Shown here: positions 26,329-34,694 of the stretch, one piece after another
Layout: each line of letters begins with the position of its first letter
Numbering within the stretch: position 1 is the first letter of the stretch
Source of the DNA: Emticicia sp. CRIBPO
GTDB taxonomy: Bacteria > Bacteroidota > Bacteroidia > Cytophagales > Spirosomataceae
DNA: 64,000 nt
Reading direction: 5' to 3'
Assembly: GCF_009905725.1 (NCBI RefSeq)
Contig: NZ_JAAAKV010000006.1
Location: forward strand, 62,001-126,000
Notes under the pieces: generated by a model
What the model was told of the DNA's origin: nothing
Database searches by the model: none
Seen by the model: the letters and a program-made list of their open reading frames with translations, nothing else
Translations under genes and position numbers: made by a program

Positions 26329-26400
26329 TCCGGCCTGAAGGCCCAGGTATCGTTCTATTTTTCTTCAAAAACACCCTTCTCCCTTCATCCTTTCTCCTTC
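26329..26400. repeat. Dispersed intergenic element, copy 1
   Basis: Starts with TCCGGCCTGAAGGC (26329-26342), continues to GGTAT, and then turns into a pyrimidine-rich tract (CCCTTCTCCCTTCATCC and on). A second copy with 20 of 22 identical bases over the head lies at 36125. The GGCC-TGAA-GGCC core can form a small hairpin. Both copies follow plus-strand stop codons. Confidence 0.6.
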
Positions 26401-26481
26401 ACAAAAAAAGAGCCCCGGCAAAAGCCAGAGCCCTTCATGAGTGTTTTTCTACTCCACTATCCTTTCTTCACAAACACCTGA

Positions 26482-27186
26482 TTATTTAATGATCGCTTTG
26501 ATTCTGTCGTAGTAAAGTACCGTTAAGCCTTCAAAACCTGAATCTGTTCCTACACACAGCCACAATTCACCTTTCTCATTAGGCTTAACGGCCAGTGGTT
26601 TGGTAGCAGTAGTGTGCTTAACCAGTTTATGCACTACGCTGTCTGCCGTTCCGTTAGATACGTTGCCCACCAGGATAAGGTCTTTTCCACCAGTAGCCTG
26701 ATTTCCTTTGTCAAGACTAAACCCGTAAAAACCGTCTTTGGCTACTTTAACAGGCTCTTTTGAAGATGCACCCGCTTTAAGATATACCGAAGTTCCCGGA
26801 GAACCACCGATACCAACGCTGTTGGTCGGATATTGAGTACCCAGATCGATTTCAAATGTAACGTTGTAAGTTTTGTTCGGATCCAGCCCGGTTACTTTCT
26901 TTTTAAGGAACATAAACATATCATCGCTTCTGTTATGGCTTTGAATTCTCAGGGCTTTTTTCTTCACATCCAACGGTGCCGGAAGTGCCTCTCTTTTGAA
27001 AGAAAATTCTGTAACTGTGCTGTCCATTGAAGTACTGTAGTCTGCCAGTTCACCTGACCATCCCTCCGCATCGTTCTCAAAAGTTGCCTCTACACTCTTA
27101 TCCGCATTCAGATTATCATCGTCATTATTACACGCAGTAAAACCCAATACCAGGGCCAAACTTGCCCCCATCATCCATTTTCTCAT
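26482..27186 (-). CDS. Putative lipoprotein
   Basis: A 234-residue exported protein. MRKWMMGASLALVLGFTAC is a lipoprotein signal with Cys19, followed by NNDDDN, an acidic stretch typical of surface-exposed lipoproteins in this phylum. The mature part is predicted to be mostly beta strands and looks like a carbohydrate-binding jelly roll (VEATFENDAEGW at the start, YDRIKAI at the end), but no family can be named with certainty. It has its own 140-bp upstream gap from the LytTR regulator gene and may be a target of it. Confidence 0.7.
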   Translation of the reverse strand: MRKWMMGASLALVLGFTACNNDDDNLNADKSVEATFENDAEGWSGELADYSTSMDSTVTEFSFKREALPAPLDVKKKALRIQSHNRSDDMFMFLKKKVTGLDPNKTYNVTFEIDLGTQYPTNSVGIGGSPGTSVYLKAGASSKEPVKVAKDGFYGFSLDKGNQATGGKDLILVGNVSNGTADSVVHKLVKHTTATKPLAVKPNEKGELWLCVGTDSGFEGLTVLYYDRIKAIIK

Positions 27187-27328
27187 TTAGTCGATTTTTT
27201 GATTTGTTAATAACTTTAAAAAATTGACCGGTCAGTTAAATAGACTCAGAAGGTTTTGGAAAGGTTGGAAAGAAAGCTTGAATTAAATATTTACATAATT
27301 TAAAATTTCAGAAAAAAACGTCACCGCA

Positions 27329-28090
27329 TCACAACTCAAGAAGCCGCTTCAGATTGTCATGAAACGAGGTCCCTGTTTCCAGCTTTGTCCCTTTCAAGTC
27401 GTTTAAAACCACCAAAAACTTCCCGTTGAAATATCTCTCCAACTCTTTTATCTTCAGAGAATTAACAATATTAGAGCGGCTTATCCTGACAAAGCTTTCC
27501 GGCAGTTTTTCTTCCAGGTTACTCAGGGTGTAATTAGACAGGTATTGCTTGTTATCCACGGTGTTCAGGAAGACATATTTATCCTCCGCCTGGAAATAAC
27601 TGATGTCGGAAATAGGTATAAATAAAATTTTATCTCCGCTCTTTACAGTGATGGTATGAAGTTCTTTTTTGGGGTTTAGCTGACCCAGAAGCTCCAGCAG
27701 ATTAGTCTGCGAAAACTTACTTTCGTCTTTAAGTTTCAGCTGCTGCAGTTTCTCTATGGTTTTTTTCAGCCGGTCTTTCTCTACCGGTTTAAGGAGATAA
27801 TCAATCGAATTTTCTTCGAAAGCTTTGATGGCATACTGATCAAAGGCCGTCGCAAAAACCACCACAGGCATATAGCTGAGTTTTGAAAGCATCTCAAAAC
27901 CGGACATAAGAGGCATTTCTATGTCCAGAAAAATCAGGTCCGGCCTCAGCTCCTCTATCTTTTCAAGCCCTTCCCTGCCGTTGACAGCCTCGTCAATGAC
28001 CTGGATCACTTCATATTCCCCCAGTAATCTTCTTAATCTGCTGATGGCCAGTGGCTCATCATCAATGAGTATGGTTTTAAACTTTTCCAT
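27329..28090 (-). CDS. LytTR-family response regulator
   Basis: A 253-residue regulator. The receiver domain (1-120) has Asp10 and Asp11, the phospho-acceptor Asp56 in LIFLDIEMP, and the Lys in LLKPVEKDRL. The C-terminal LytTR DNA-binding domain (about 150-253) shows the IPISDISYFQAEDKYVFL and SFVRISRSNIVN stretches. It is 2 nt behind the sensor kinase gene, so the two form a cognate pair of the LytS/LytR (or BtsS/BtsR) type, which often controls envelope or nutrient responses. The targets are unknown; the lipoprotein gene downstream is one candidate. Confidence 0.95.
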   Translation of the reverse strand: MEKFKTILIDDEPLAISRLRRLLGEYEVIQVIDEAVNGREGLEKIEELRPDLIFLDIEMPLMSGFEMLSKLSYMPVVVFATAFDQYAIKAFEENSIDYLLKPVEKDRLKKTIEKLQQLKLKDESKFSQTNLLELLGQLNPKKELHTITVKSGDKILFIPISDISYFQAEDKYVFLNTVDNKQYLSNYTLSNLEEKLPESFVRISRSNIVNSLKIKELERYFNGKFLVVLNDLKGTKLETGTSFHDNLKRLLEL

Positions 28091-28092
28091 GG

Positions 28093-30336
28093 TTATTCAT
28101 TCGGTAAAACGATAGGCAGCTTTAAAAAGACGGCTTTATAGCCATCATTCAGAATCTCAAAAGAGGCCTGGTTTCCATAAATTAAATTGAGTTTATCTTT
28201 AATACTTCTAAGTCCGTATCCGCCGCCGAGGCCTTCTTCAAAACCCGGGCCATTGTCATGGATCAGGAATTCTACAAAATCACCGTTATGACTGACTTTC
28301 ACTTCGATCAACCCCTCACCTGTCATTTTGGAGATGCCGTGCTTAATGGCATTTTCTACCAGCGGCTGAAGCAAAAACCGCGGGATCATGATATTTTCGA
28401 GTTCTTCATCTATTGAAATCTGAAACTTGAGCCGGTTGCCAAACCGGGTCTGTTCTATAGCCAGGTAGGTTTTGACGATTTCGAGTTCTTCGCTGATCGT
28501 ATGATAATTCTGCTCTGTCCGTCCTGTGGTATAGCGGAATAATTTTGATAGCTGTATGGTCATTTCTTCAGCTTTATCCGGGTTTTCGTGGATCAGGCTG
28601 GCGATGCTGTTCAGTGAATTGTACAAAAAGTGCGGATTGATTTTAGCCTCCAGGGCATTCAGTTGTGCTTTCGTTTTGAGTTTTTCAAGGTTCAGAAGCT
28701 GATATTCCTGTTCTGTAATTTTCCTGTTCATCTTTTTTGAACGCTGCCAGGTATAAAAGTATACACAGGATACAATGGCCGGTACGGACAGGTACATCAG
28801 CGAAGCTGGGCTGTATTTGGTGTACTCATCAGGCCGGACCATCCGCCAGTAATCGCCCCAGAACGGCTGACCGTCATTGAGGGCCTTGTACATGATCCAC
28901 TGAAAAGTCTGAATAATAAACAAAAAACCGTAACTCAGACTGGTCATCACGACATATTTCATCCAGTTAAGGCCAATTCTGCTTTCGATATAATGAATAA
29001 ATATCAGGCCACTCAGAAAAACCGCAAACCCTGCGGTAATGTTGGAAAGAAAAACTGCGATATTCTGACTCGAACTTTCTGTGGACGGACTGGTCATCTG
29101 CATCGAAAAATAGATGAGACTGTTCAATCCGTACACAAAAAGGCTGATAAACGCCAGGGCATAAACCATATCCCCCAGCGTTTCTTTTCCCCAGCTTTTA
29201 GAACTATTCAGCTTTTCATAACTATTTTTTTTTTCAACCTGAGGCCTTACAAATGCTCTCCCGGGAGTTTTCGGAAAATCTTCTTCAGATACGACCCCTT
29301 CCTTCCGCCAGCTTTGCGGCTCCTTTTTCGGGATTACAGGCTCAGGAATATCAAACCGTGGTATCACCTGGTCAACAGAAATCGTCCCGCCTGACGTCTT
29401 AAGACTTACGTTGGCACCGCTTCCGTTCAGGGCCCCGATCACTCTTCGCCTGCTGATTTCGCCATTAAAGTTCTGTAACCTGGGCATTTTAATTTTCTCG
29501 GCTTTCAGGTCCAGGTACAAGCCCTGGTTCAGGGGAATCTGTGCAGATACTGTGCCCCCCATCGTTTCCAGCCACAGATATTCATGAATGGCAAGCACCT
29601 CAGCCCTCACCCGTCCGCCGCTGGTAGAAGCCCCGACATTGCCTTTCATACCGGTCAGGGTGATATTCCCGCCTGAGGTAGAGGTTTTAAAATCTCCGTT
29701 CACCTCAGAGGCTTTTATATTTCCTCCGTAAGTATTGCTGTATATCTTCCCTACAAACTTATTGATGGTAATGTTCCCTCCGGCTGTTTTGACATTCAGG
29801 TCACCTTTTGAGTCCAGAACGCTGACATTCCCTCCTTTTGTACTAAGCTCACCTTTGGAATTGCAATCCCACATCCTGATGTTCCCGCCCGACGACCTGC
29901 CGTCAAGTCTCCCGGAGTGCCTGCTGACCACCAATCCGCCGACGGTCGTGGAAAAACGGTGATTGGCATTGGAATCTGAAATGGATATTCTCCCGAAAGT
30001 AGTAGTCAGCTGGGTGGCCACATTTTTGGGAAGCCTTATCAGGAAAGATACGCTGTAAAATGACAGGGTATCCCAGAAACCGGGAGATTCATAGGTCTTA
30101 AGATTCCATGATTCTCCCGATTTATCAAGCATAAACAAAGTATGATTTTCATTGTTTCTCCTTAACTCAGTTTTGAAAAAGAGGTTCTCCCAGTTTCTTA
30201 CCGAGCCGAAGGTTAATATTTCTACCGTATCCGATTCGTGACCGACAATCTCAATATCGCCTCTGAAGGTCTTGACATTCAGAAATTTGAGATTTTCAGC
30301 CGCGAAGATCCTTGTTTCAAACGGTTCGTCTCTCAT
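28093..30336 (-). CDS. LytS-type histidine kinase with N-terminal DUF4097-like beta-helix
   Basis: A 747-residue sensor. Residues 1-325 are a DUF4097-like repetitive region: GG pairs at 133, 150, 168, 186, 204, 222, 240 and 260 give an 18-residue period typical of a parallel beta-helix. After a linker come four membrane helices (about 389-413, 424-449, 459-482 and 508-531). The kinase part has His569 in KINPHFLYNSLN and the ATP-binding N-box LVENAIKHG (659-667) and DNGPGF. No signal peptide precedes the repeats and the helix count is even, so both ends are predicted to be in the cytoplasm. I do not recall this domain fusion being described. The start overlaps the preceding gene by 4 nt (ATGA), and the LytTR gene follows after 2 nt. 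Confidence 0.92.
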   Translation of the reverse strand: MRDEPFETRIFAAENLKFLNVKTFRGDIEIVGHESDTVEILTFGSVRNWENLFFKTELRRNNENHTLFMLDKSGESWNLKTYESPGFWDTLSFYSVSFLIRLPKNVATQLTTTFGRISISDSNANHRFSTTVGGLVVSRHSGRLDGRSSGGNIRMWDCNSKGELSTKGGNVSVLDSKGDLNVKTAGGNITINKFVGKIYSNTYGGNIKASEVNGDFKTSTSGGNITLTGMKGNVGASTSGGRVRAEVLAIHEYLWLETMGGTVSAQIPLNQGLYLDLKAEKIKMPRLQNFNGEISRRRVIGALNGSGANVSLKTSGGTISVDQVIPRFDIPEPVIPKKEPQSWRKEGVVSEEDFPKTPGRAFVRPQVEKKNSYEKLNSSKSWGKETLGDMVYALAFISLFVYGLNSLIYFSMQMTSPSTESSSQNIAVFLSNITAGFAVFLSGLIFIHYIESRIGLNWMKYVVMTSLSYGFLFIIQTFQWIMYKALNDGQPFWGDYWRMVRPDEYTKYSPASLMYLSVPAIVSCVYFYTWQRSKKMNRKITEQEYQLLNLEKLKTKAQLNALEAKINPHFLYNSLNSIASLIHENPDKAEEMTIQLSKLFRYTTGRTEQNYHTISEELEIVKTYLAIEQTRFGNRLKFQISIDEELENIMIPRFLLQPLVENAIKHGISKMTGEGLIEVKVSHNGDFVEFLIHDNGPGFEEGLGGGYGLRSIKDKLNLIYGNQASFEILNDGYKAVFLKLPIVLPNE

Positions 30337-30911
30337 AAAAATTTAAATTTAACTGCTCCTGTTAAAAACATCACCAGGAGGATTTCAAAAACAAATGCAA
30401 ACGGTATAACAGAAATGTTTTTCAGGAACAGTATCACAGGCCATTGCCCTGCAGTGGGTGCCAGCAGATGAAGGCTCTTCAGGTGAGTCAGGAAAGGCGT
30501 GGCTTCCATCAAAAATGCCAGACCGACATTGACCCCGATACTGATCACTACAAAAACAATGACATTGACAATCAGGGCCGGCAGATTAAATCTGACATTC
30601 TCTTTCAGGCTCATTCCCACCATTTTCCATTCTCCGGCTGATAAAGAAAAAATCTTAAAAATCTGATTCAACCCTTCAACGATATTGCCCTGGCCTGCGG
30701 CAGACAATACGATGATGGTCCTCGACAGAAACACGACTATTCCGAGAATGGCCTGTGTACTCACACTGACTGGTCCGGCTCCGCCTTCCTGAACGAAACG
30801 GCACAAACCCGAAATCAGTCCCGGAACAAAAGTGGTCAGGAAATTTTGTCTTATAAACCTATCCGTTTCGGATATCAGTTCTGCAAAACCCAGATTTCTT
30901 TCATTGTTCAT
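30333..30911 (-). CDS. Unknown multi-pass membrane protein
   Basis: A 192-residue inner-membrane protein with about four hydrophobic helices (roughly 22-40, 52-72, 112-134 and 160-188) and a charged N-terminus (MNNERNLGFAELISETDRFI). No family can be named; the central FKIFSLSAGEWKMVGMSLKEN loop is amphipathic. The 4-nt overlap with the kinase gene suggests coupled translation, so it may be an accessory of the sensor. It lies 54 nt behind the gene for a secreted helical protein, in the same direction as the TonB receptor gene. Confidence 0.75.
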   Translation of the reverse strand: MNNERNLGFAELISETDRFIRQNFLTTFVPGLISGLCRFVQEGGAGPVSVSTQAILGIVVFLSRTIIVLSAAGQGNIVEGLNQIFKIFSLSAGEWKMVGMSLKENVRFNLPALIVNVIVFVVISIGVNVGLAFLMEATPFLTHLKSLHLLAPTAGQWPVILFLKNISVIPFAFVFEILLVMFLTGAVKFKFL

Positions 30912-30965
30912 TTTTATAAGTTTAGGGGGTTTAAATCTCTGTTAGCTTTCAGGCTTTTGTCAGGA

Positions 30966-31607
30966 TCAGTTGCACTGGGAAATATACCAATCTGTAATTT
31001 CTTTTCCCCAGCTTGGATGAATAGACGATTTTGGAGTGAATTTAGCATATTTTTCCAATGCTTTCTCAAAAAACACCTTGGCTTTAGGTTTTCCACCACC
31101 AAATGCCTCAGGAGTATAAAACATCCCCTCACCTTCCAGCAGGCTGATTCTCGGGTTTTCAGCATTGATTTTTTTGGCATTACCGATAGCGGCGGCTACT
31201 TTGGCTCCGTAAGTCTGCCAGCGATCCTGAGGGCTCACTACCAATCGTCCGTTGGCTAAATTGGCCTTCAGCACTTCGAGTTCGTCATTGTTCTGAGAAA
31301 GGGCTTCGGCTTTGTTAAAATACTCATCTGCCTTGTCGAGGATCATGTCTTTCTTTGCGGCGTCAGTTTCAATGTAAGAGTCTCTGAGATAACAGAATGC
31401 CACCCAGTAATTCGGAAGCCACTCTCCTTTTTCTGCCGAAGCTATTCTTTCCATCTGATTAGCCAGCGGTTGCAGCGGAGTACCGAACTGTGTGGTCTGG
31501 ATTTTACTCACCAGGCCCTCCATGGTTTTAAGATAAGCCGGATTCTGGGCAAAAGACTGAGCTGCTGTCAATAATAAAGCGAAGACGAATACAAGTTTAC
31601 TTTTCAT
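30966..31607 (-). CDS. Secreted helical (TPR-like) protein next to TonB receptor
   Basis: A 213-residue periplasmic protein. MKSKLVFVFALLLTAAQSFAQ is a signal peptide ending at an AxA site. The mature part is alpha-helical with TPR-like spacing (EKGEWLPNYWVAFCYL, KADEYFNKAEALSQNN, KAKVFFEKALEKYAKF). I recall similar proteins beside TonB-dependent receptors in Bacteroidota but cannot give a family name. It begins 33 nt after the receptor gene and is probably in the same transcript. Confidence 0.78.
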   Translation of the reverse strand: MKSKLVFVFALLLTAAQSFAQNPAYLKTMEGLVSKIQTTQFGTPLQPLANQMERIASAEKGEWLPNYWVAFCYLRDSYIETDAAKKDMILDKADEYFNKAEALSQNNDELEVLKANLANGRLVVSPQDRWQTYGAKVAAAIGNAKKINAENPRISLLEGEGMFYTPEAFGGGKPKAKVFFEKALEKYAKFTPKSSIHPSWGKEITDWYISQCN

Positions 31608-31640
31608 TTTTCTGTTTGTTTAATTGAGTTTATAATCTTT

Positions 31641-33818
31641 TTAGTCAAAATTCAGTGTTGCTTCTTTGGGTATACGGTCCAGTTTACCGATACTCCACGA
31701 CACCCCGAAGAAGAAGGTCCTGTAAGCCGGCGGTATGACCGCTGTTCTTTGTTTTCCATCAGGCGAGTAACGGTATCCGAATACATTTTTACGCCCCAGG
31801 ACATTGTCAACCGCCAGATAAAATACTACAAAATGATTTTTAATGGCCCTGAAATAACTGGTCGCAAAACTCAGGTTTTCGTAAGGTTTTGTCAGTTCGT
31901 AGGTCTTCAGATCGCTGCCATAATCATAAATCCTGCGGCCTGATGTCAGTGAATAGGTCAGTCCCACGCTGGTGTTCAGCTTTTCAAGGAAATATTTAGA
32001 GACGACGCTGAAATTGTGCTTGCTGGCAAAGGACGGCGTAACCCGCGAAGGATAATTCTGGAATTTCCTTTCTGTGTCCAGGAATGAGTAAGTCACCCAC
32101 AGATCTGCATTTTTTACAGACTTTTTATCCCTGAAAAACACATCGAATCCTTTGGCGTACCCCTCTCCCGAATTATCTGTCTTGCCTGTCGGGAAGCGGT
32201 AAGGATTAGGATCAAAAAAGTCTGTTTTTTCAGTGATCAGGTTTCTATAGTTCTTATTGAAGGCTTCTACCCTGAATGTCCGGTCGTTTTTAATAAGCTG
32301 GTAATTGAGGATCACATGATCGGCTATTTCGTAATCCAGGTTTCTGTTCAGATAAAGGTAATTTTTGTCGGGCGTCTGATAGAACCTCCCCGCTGCCAGC
32401 GAAAACTGGGCATATTTGCCGACTTTGTACGCCAGTGAAAGCCTCGGGGCTACGTTGAATTCATCTATGACACTGGTATATTCCCCTCTCAGACCTACCC
32501 TGGCCGCCAGTTTAGGAGAAACATAAAACTCAGATTCCGTAAAAACCGCTGAATAGTTATCTTTCAGGCTGACGTCATATCCTCCATAAATATTACCCAC
32601 ACGAATCGCATGAAACTCACTTCCGAAAACAATGGAATTGTTTTTACCTGCACCGAAAAGCCTCGTTAATACAGCCCTGCCCTGTGTTCTTTCGTCGTGC
32701 CTGTCAGCATTGGTCTGGTCCATTCTTATGCGATCATTGTTTTTGCTGTAGGACATTCCCGATTGAAAAATCCATTTTCCTTCATCAAAATTGACCTGAT
32801 ACGAAGCATTGGTGAAGATATTCCTGTTATTCATCGAAAAGAGGTACTTCGAATTAAATTCGTCATAAGAATTGAGTCTCAGAGCCGACTGGTTATCTGT
32901 GTAAGTACCATAAAGTTTGAAACTGCTGTTTTTAGTCGGGTTTTCGTTGATAGTGACCGAAGCACCGAAGGCTTCAGGCACTTTGTCAAAGTCGATGTTA
33001 GTCTTCAGTAAACTCAGGAAAGGCGAAAGATTGGTGTAGCTCAGTGAGCCGTTGATCCAGCCTTTGTGGGTATAGGAGGCAGACAATCCGGCCAGGTTGG
33101 CATTTAAGTTCAGGTTGCTTTCTTCACTGATCTTGTCCTGGGTCTGAAGCAATAAAACCGACGACAAAGCCTGTCCGTACTGAGCTGAATAACCGCCGGT
33201 GCTGAAGGCCGTTCCTTTAAACATAAATGGTGTAAACCTGCCTCTTTGCGGCACGTCAGGTGTGCTGCTGAAAAACGGATTTTGTACGATCATCCCGTCA
33301 ATCACCGTTTTGGTTTCATTGGCAGAGCCTCCTCTTACAAACAGGCCTTCTGTTTCACCCACCCGGTTGGCTCCCGGCAAAAACTGCATCACAGAAGCAA
33401 TATCTGCTGCACCACCCGCTGTGGTCACGATGTCCATGGGCTTAAGCATCACCATCTTCTTTTCGTCCGAAGCCTCGAAAGTCCCGGCCGTAATCACGAC
33501 CGCATTCAGGGCGTTGATAGATTCTTCCAATACAAAATCAAGACGGACATCACCAGTGCCCAGTGTGGCTTTCTTTACCGATGGGTTATAACCGATCATA
33601 GTGATTTTGAAGACCACCTCACCTTTACTGTCGGTTGTAAAAGCAAATTCTCCTTTTTCATCAGCAGAGGCACCGTCATAAGTACCTTCTATCTGGATGT
33701 TGGCACCCGGCAACACCTCTCCTTTTCTATCTGTGATTTTTCCTTTTATGTTCGCCTGCCCCAGGGCCACTGAAAATCCGGCGGTAACAAGCAAAATGAT
33801 GAGTAATAGCTGTTTCAT
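31641..33818 (-). CDS. TonB-dependent outer-membrane receptor
   Basis: A 725-residue outer-membrane receptor. The signal peptide (MKQLLLIILLVTAGFSVALGQ) is followed by a carboxypeptidase-regulatory-like domain (about 22-105, NIKGKITDRKGEVLPGANIQ), a plug (VMQFLPGANRVGETEGLFVRGG) and a 22-strand barrel ending in FGVSWSIGKL. The length is at the short end for SusC-type receptors, and no SusD partner follows. That points to an iron-complex, peptide or cofactor transporter rather than glycan uptake. It is the first of at least two genes, probably five, that end with a two-component system; its own promoter is visible. Confidence 0.93.
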   Translation of the reverse strand: MKQLLLIILLVTAGFSVALGQANIKGKITDRKGEVLPGANIQIEGTYDGASADEKGEFAFTTDSKGEVVFKITMIGYNPSVKKATLGTGDVRLDFVLEESINALNAVVITAGTFEASDEKKMVMLKPMDIVTTAGGAADIASVMQFLPGANRVGETEGLFVRGGSANETKTVIDGMIVQNPFFSSTPDVPQRGRFTPFMFKGTAFSTGGYSAQYGQALSSVLLLQTQDKISEESNLNLNANLAGLSASYTHKGWINGSLSYTNLSPFLSLLKTNIDFDKVPEAFGASVTINENPTKNSSFKLYGTYTDNQSALRLNSYDEFNSKYLFSMNNRNIFTNASYQVNFDEGKWIFQSGMSYSKNNDRIRMDQTNADRHDERTQGRAVLTRLFGAGKNNSIVFGSEFHAIRVGNIYGGYDVSLKDNYSAVFTESEFYVSPKLAARVGLRGEYTSVIDEFNVAPRLSLAYKVGKYAQFSLAAGRFYQTPDKNYLYLNRNLDYEIADHVILNYQLIKNDRTFRVEAFNKNYRNLITEKTDFFDPNPYRFPTGKTDNSGEGYAKGFDVFFRDKKSVKNADLWVTYSFLDTERKFQNYPSRVTPSFASKHNFSVVSKYFLEKLNTSVGLTYSLTSGRRIYDYGSDLKTYELTKPYENLSFATSYFRAIKNHFVVFYLAVDNVLGRKNVFGYRYSPDGKQRTAVIPPAYRTFFFGVSWSIGKLDRIPKEATLNFD

Positions 33819-33848
33819 ATTTCAGGTAATTGTTTCTGATTGTTGAAA

Positions 33849-33879
33849 CAAAACTATATCTCTGAATGAAGCTGCTCAA
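33849..33879 (-). promoter_or_regulatory. Promoter of the TonB receptor operon
   Basis: On the minus strand TTG (33877-33879) and TAGTTTTG (33849-33856) are 20 nt apart, matching TTG-N19-TAnnTTTG. The start codon lies 30 nt further on. Confidence 0.65.
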
Positions 33880-33991
33880 TGCAAATCCGATGAGTGAGCC
33901 TTTTGAAGGAGTGAATGAGGTTTTTCGGGGAGTGAGTTTCTAAGTAGTGCTTTAGCAGGTGTCAGGGTTTATCCTGAAAAATCGGAGCATA

Positions 33992-34064
33992 ACTTTAAAT
34001 TTTCAGGGTTGCAGACCATTTAACCTTGAAAATTTAAAGTACAACTATGAATTTTCAAGGTTAA
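33992..34064. promoter_or_regulatory. Three-armed inverted repeat with exclusive stems
   Basis: Arm A (33992-34010) and arm B (34022-34040) pair over 19 bp with one G-T pair and an 11-nt loop. Arm B also pairs over 15 perfect bases (34020-34034) with arm C (34050-34064). The two stems exclude each other. They lie between the divergent TonB receptor and DoxX-like genes, 140 nt before the latter. No T-run follows either stem. Confidence 0.65.
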
Positions 34065-34203
34065 TTCAGTTATAAAAAAGGTGATTCCGGAAAGGTGGTC
34101 GTGCTTAACCTAAAAAAACAGAAGTAAATATTTGGTTTAATTCAATAAATAATTGTACTTTTCGCCGCTCTTATTAACCTTTTAACCCTTACCTTTAAAT
34201 TTT

Positions 34204-34578
34204 ATGGAGTCAATTATTTCACCTTTAACCAAGCTGGGCCGCTTTCTGCTGGCTATTCCGATGGCTATTTTCGGAATTTTGCACTTTATGGCGGCCAATA
34301 ATATGGCGGCTATGGTGCCGATACCGGGAGGAGCTATCTGGGTTTACATCACCGGAGCAGCCCTGATTGCTGCAGCTGTCAGTATCATCATTCAGAAAAA
34401 ATCCAGGCTGGCTGCCACATTGCTCGCCATCATGTTGCTCATTTTTGTACTTTCTATCCACTTGCCGGGCGTACTGGCCGGAGGCGACGGAGGACAGATG
34501 TCCATGATGAGTCTGCTGAAAGATATAGCCATTGCCGGTGGAGCCCTGGTGTATGCCGGTACCCAGCCACAAGAATAA
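34204..34578 (+). CDS. DoxX-like membrane protein
   Basis: A 124-residue inner-membrane protein with four hydrophobic helices (about 12-33, 45-65, 70-90 and 100-120). The first helix ends GILHFMAANNMAAMVP, which resembles the DoxX family signature; the IHLPGVLAG stretch between helices 3 and 4 also fits. Function in bacteria is poorly known, with proposed roles in thiosulfate oxidation or redox stress. It stands alone behind the three-armed inverted repeat and is closed by its own terminator. Confidence 0.78.
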   Translation: MESIISPLTKLGRFLLAIPMAIFGILHFMAANNMAAMVPIPGGAIWVYITGAALIAAAVSIIIQKKSRLAATLLAIMLLIFVLSIHLPGVLAGGDGGQMSMMSLLKDIAIAGGALVYAGTQPQE

Positions 34579-34611
34579 AATACCCCTTAAAACCCCCTGA
34601 AATATAATAGG

Positions 34612-34642
34612 CACCCTTTCTTTTGGAGAGGGTGTTTTTTTT
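34612..34642 (+). terminator. Terminator of the DoxX-like gene
   Basis: CACCCT (34612-34617) pairs with AGGGTG (34629-34634) and eight T residues follow at once. A TATTTTTG -7 element for the next gene starts 3 nt later, at 34645. Confidence 0.8.
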
Positions 34643-34694
34643 GTTATTTTTGTTTTATCTCAATTTCTTACCTTAAAATATATGATATAAAACT

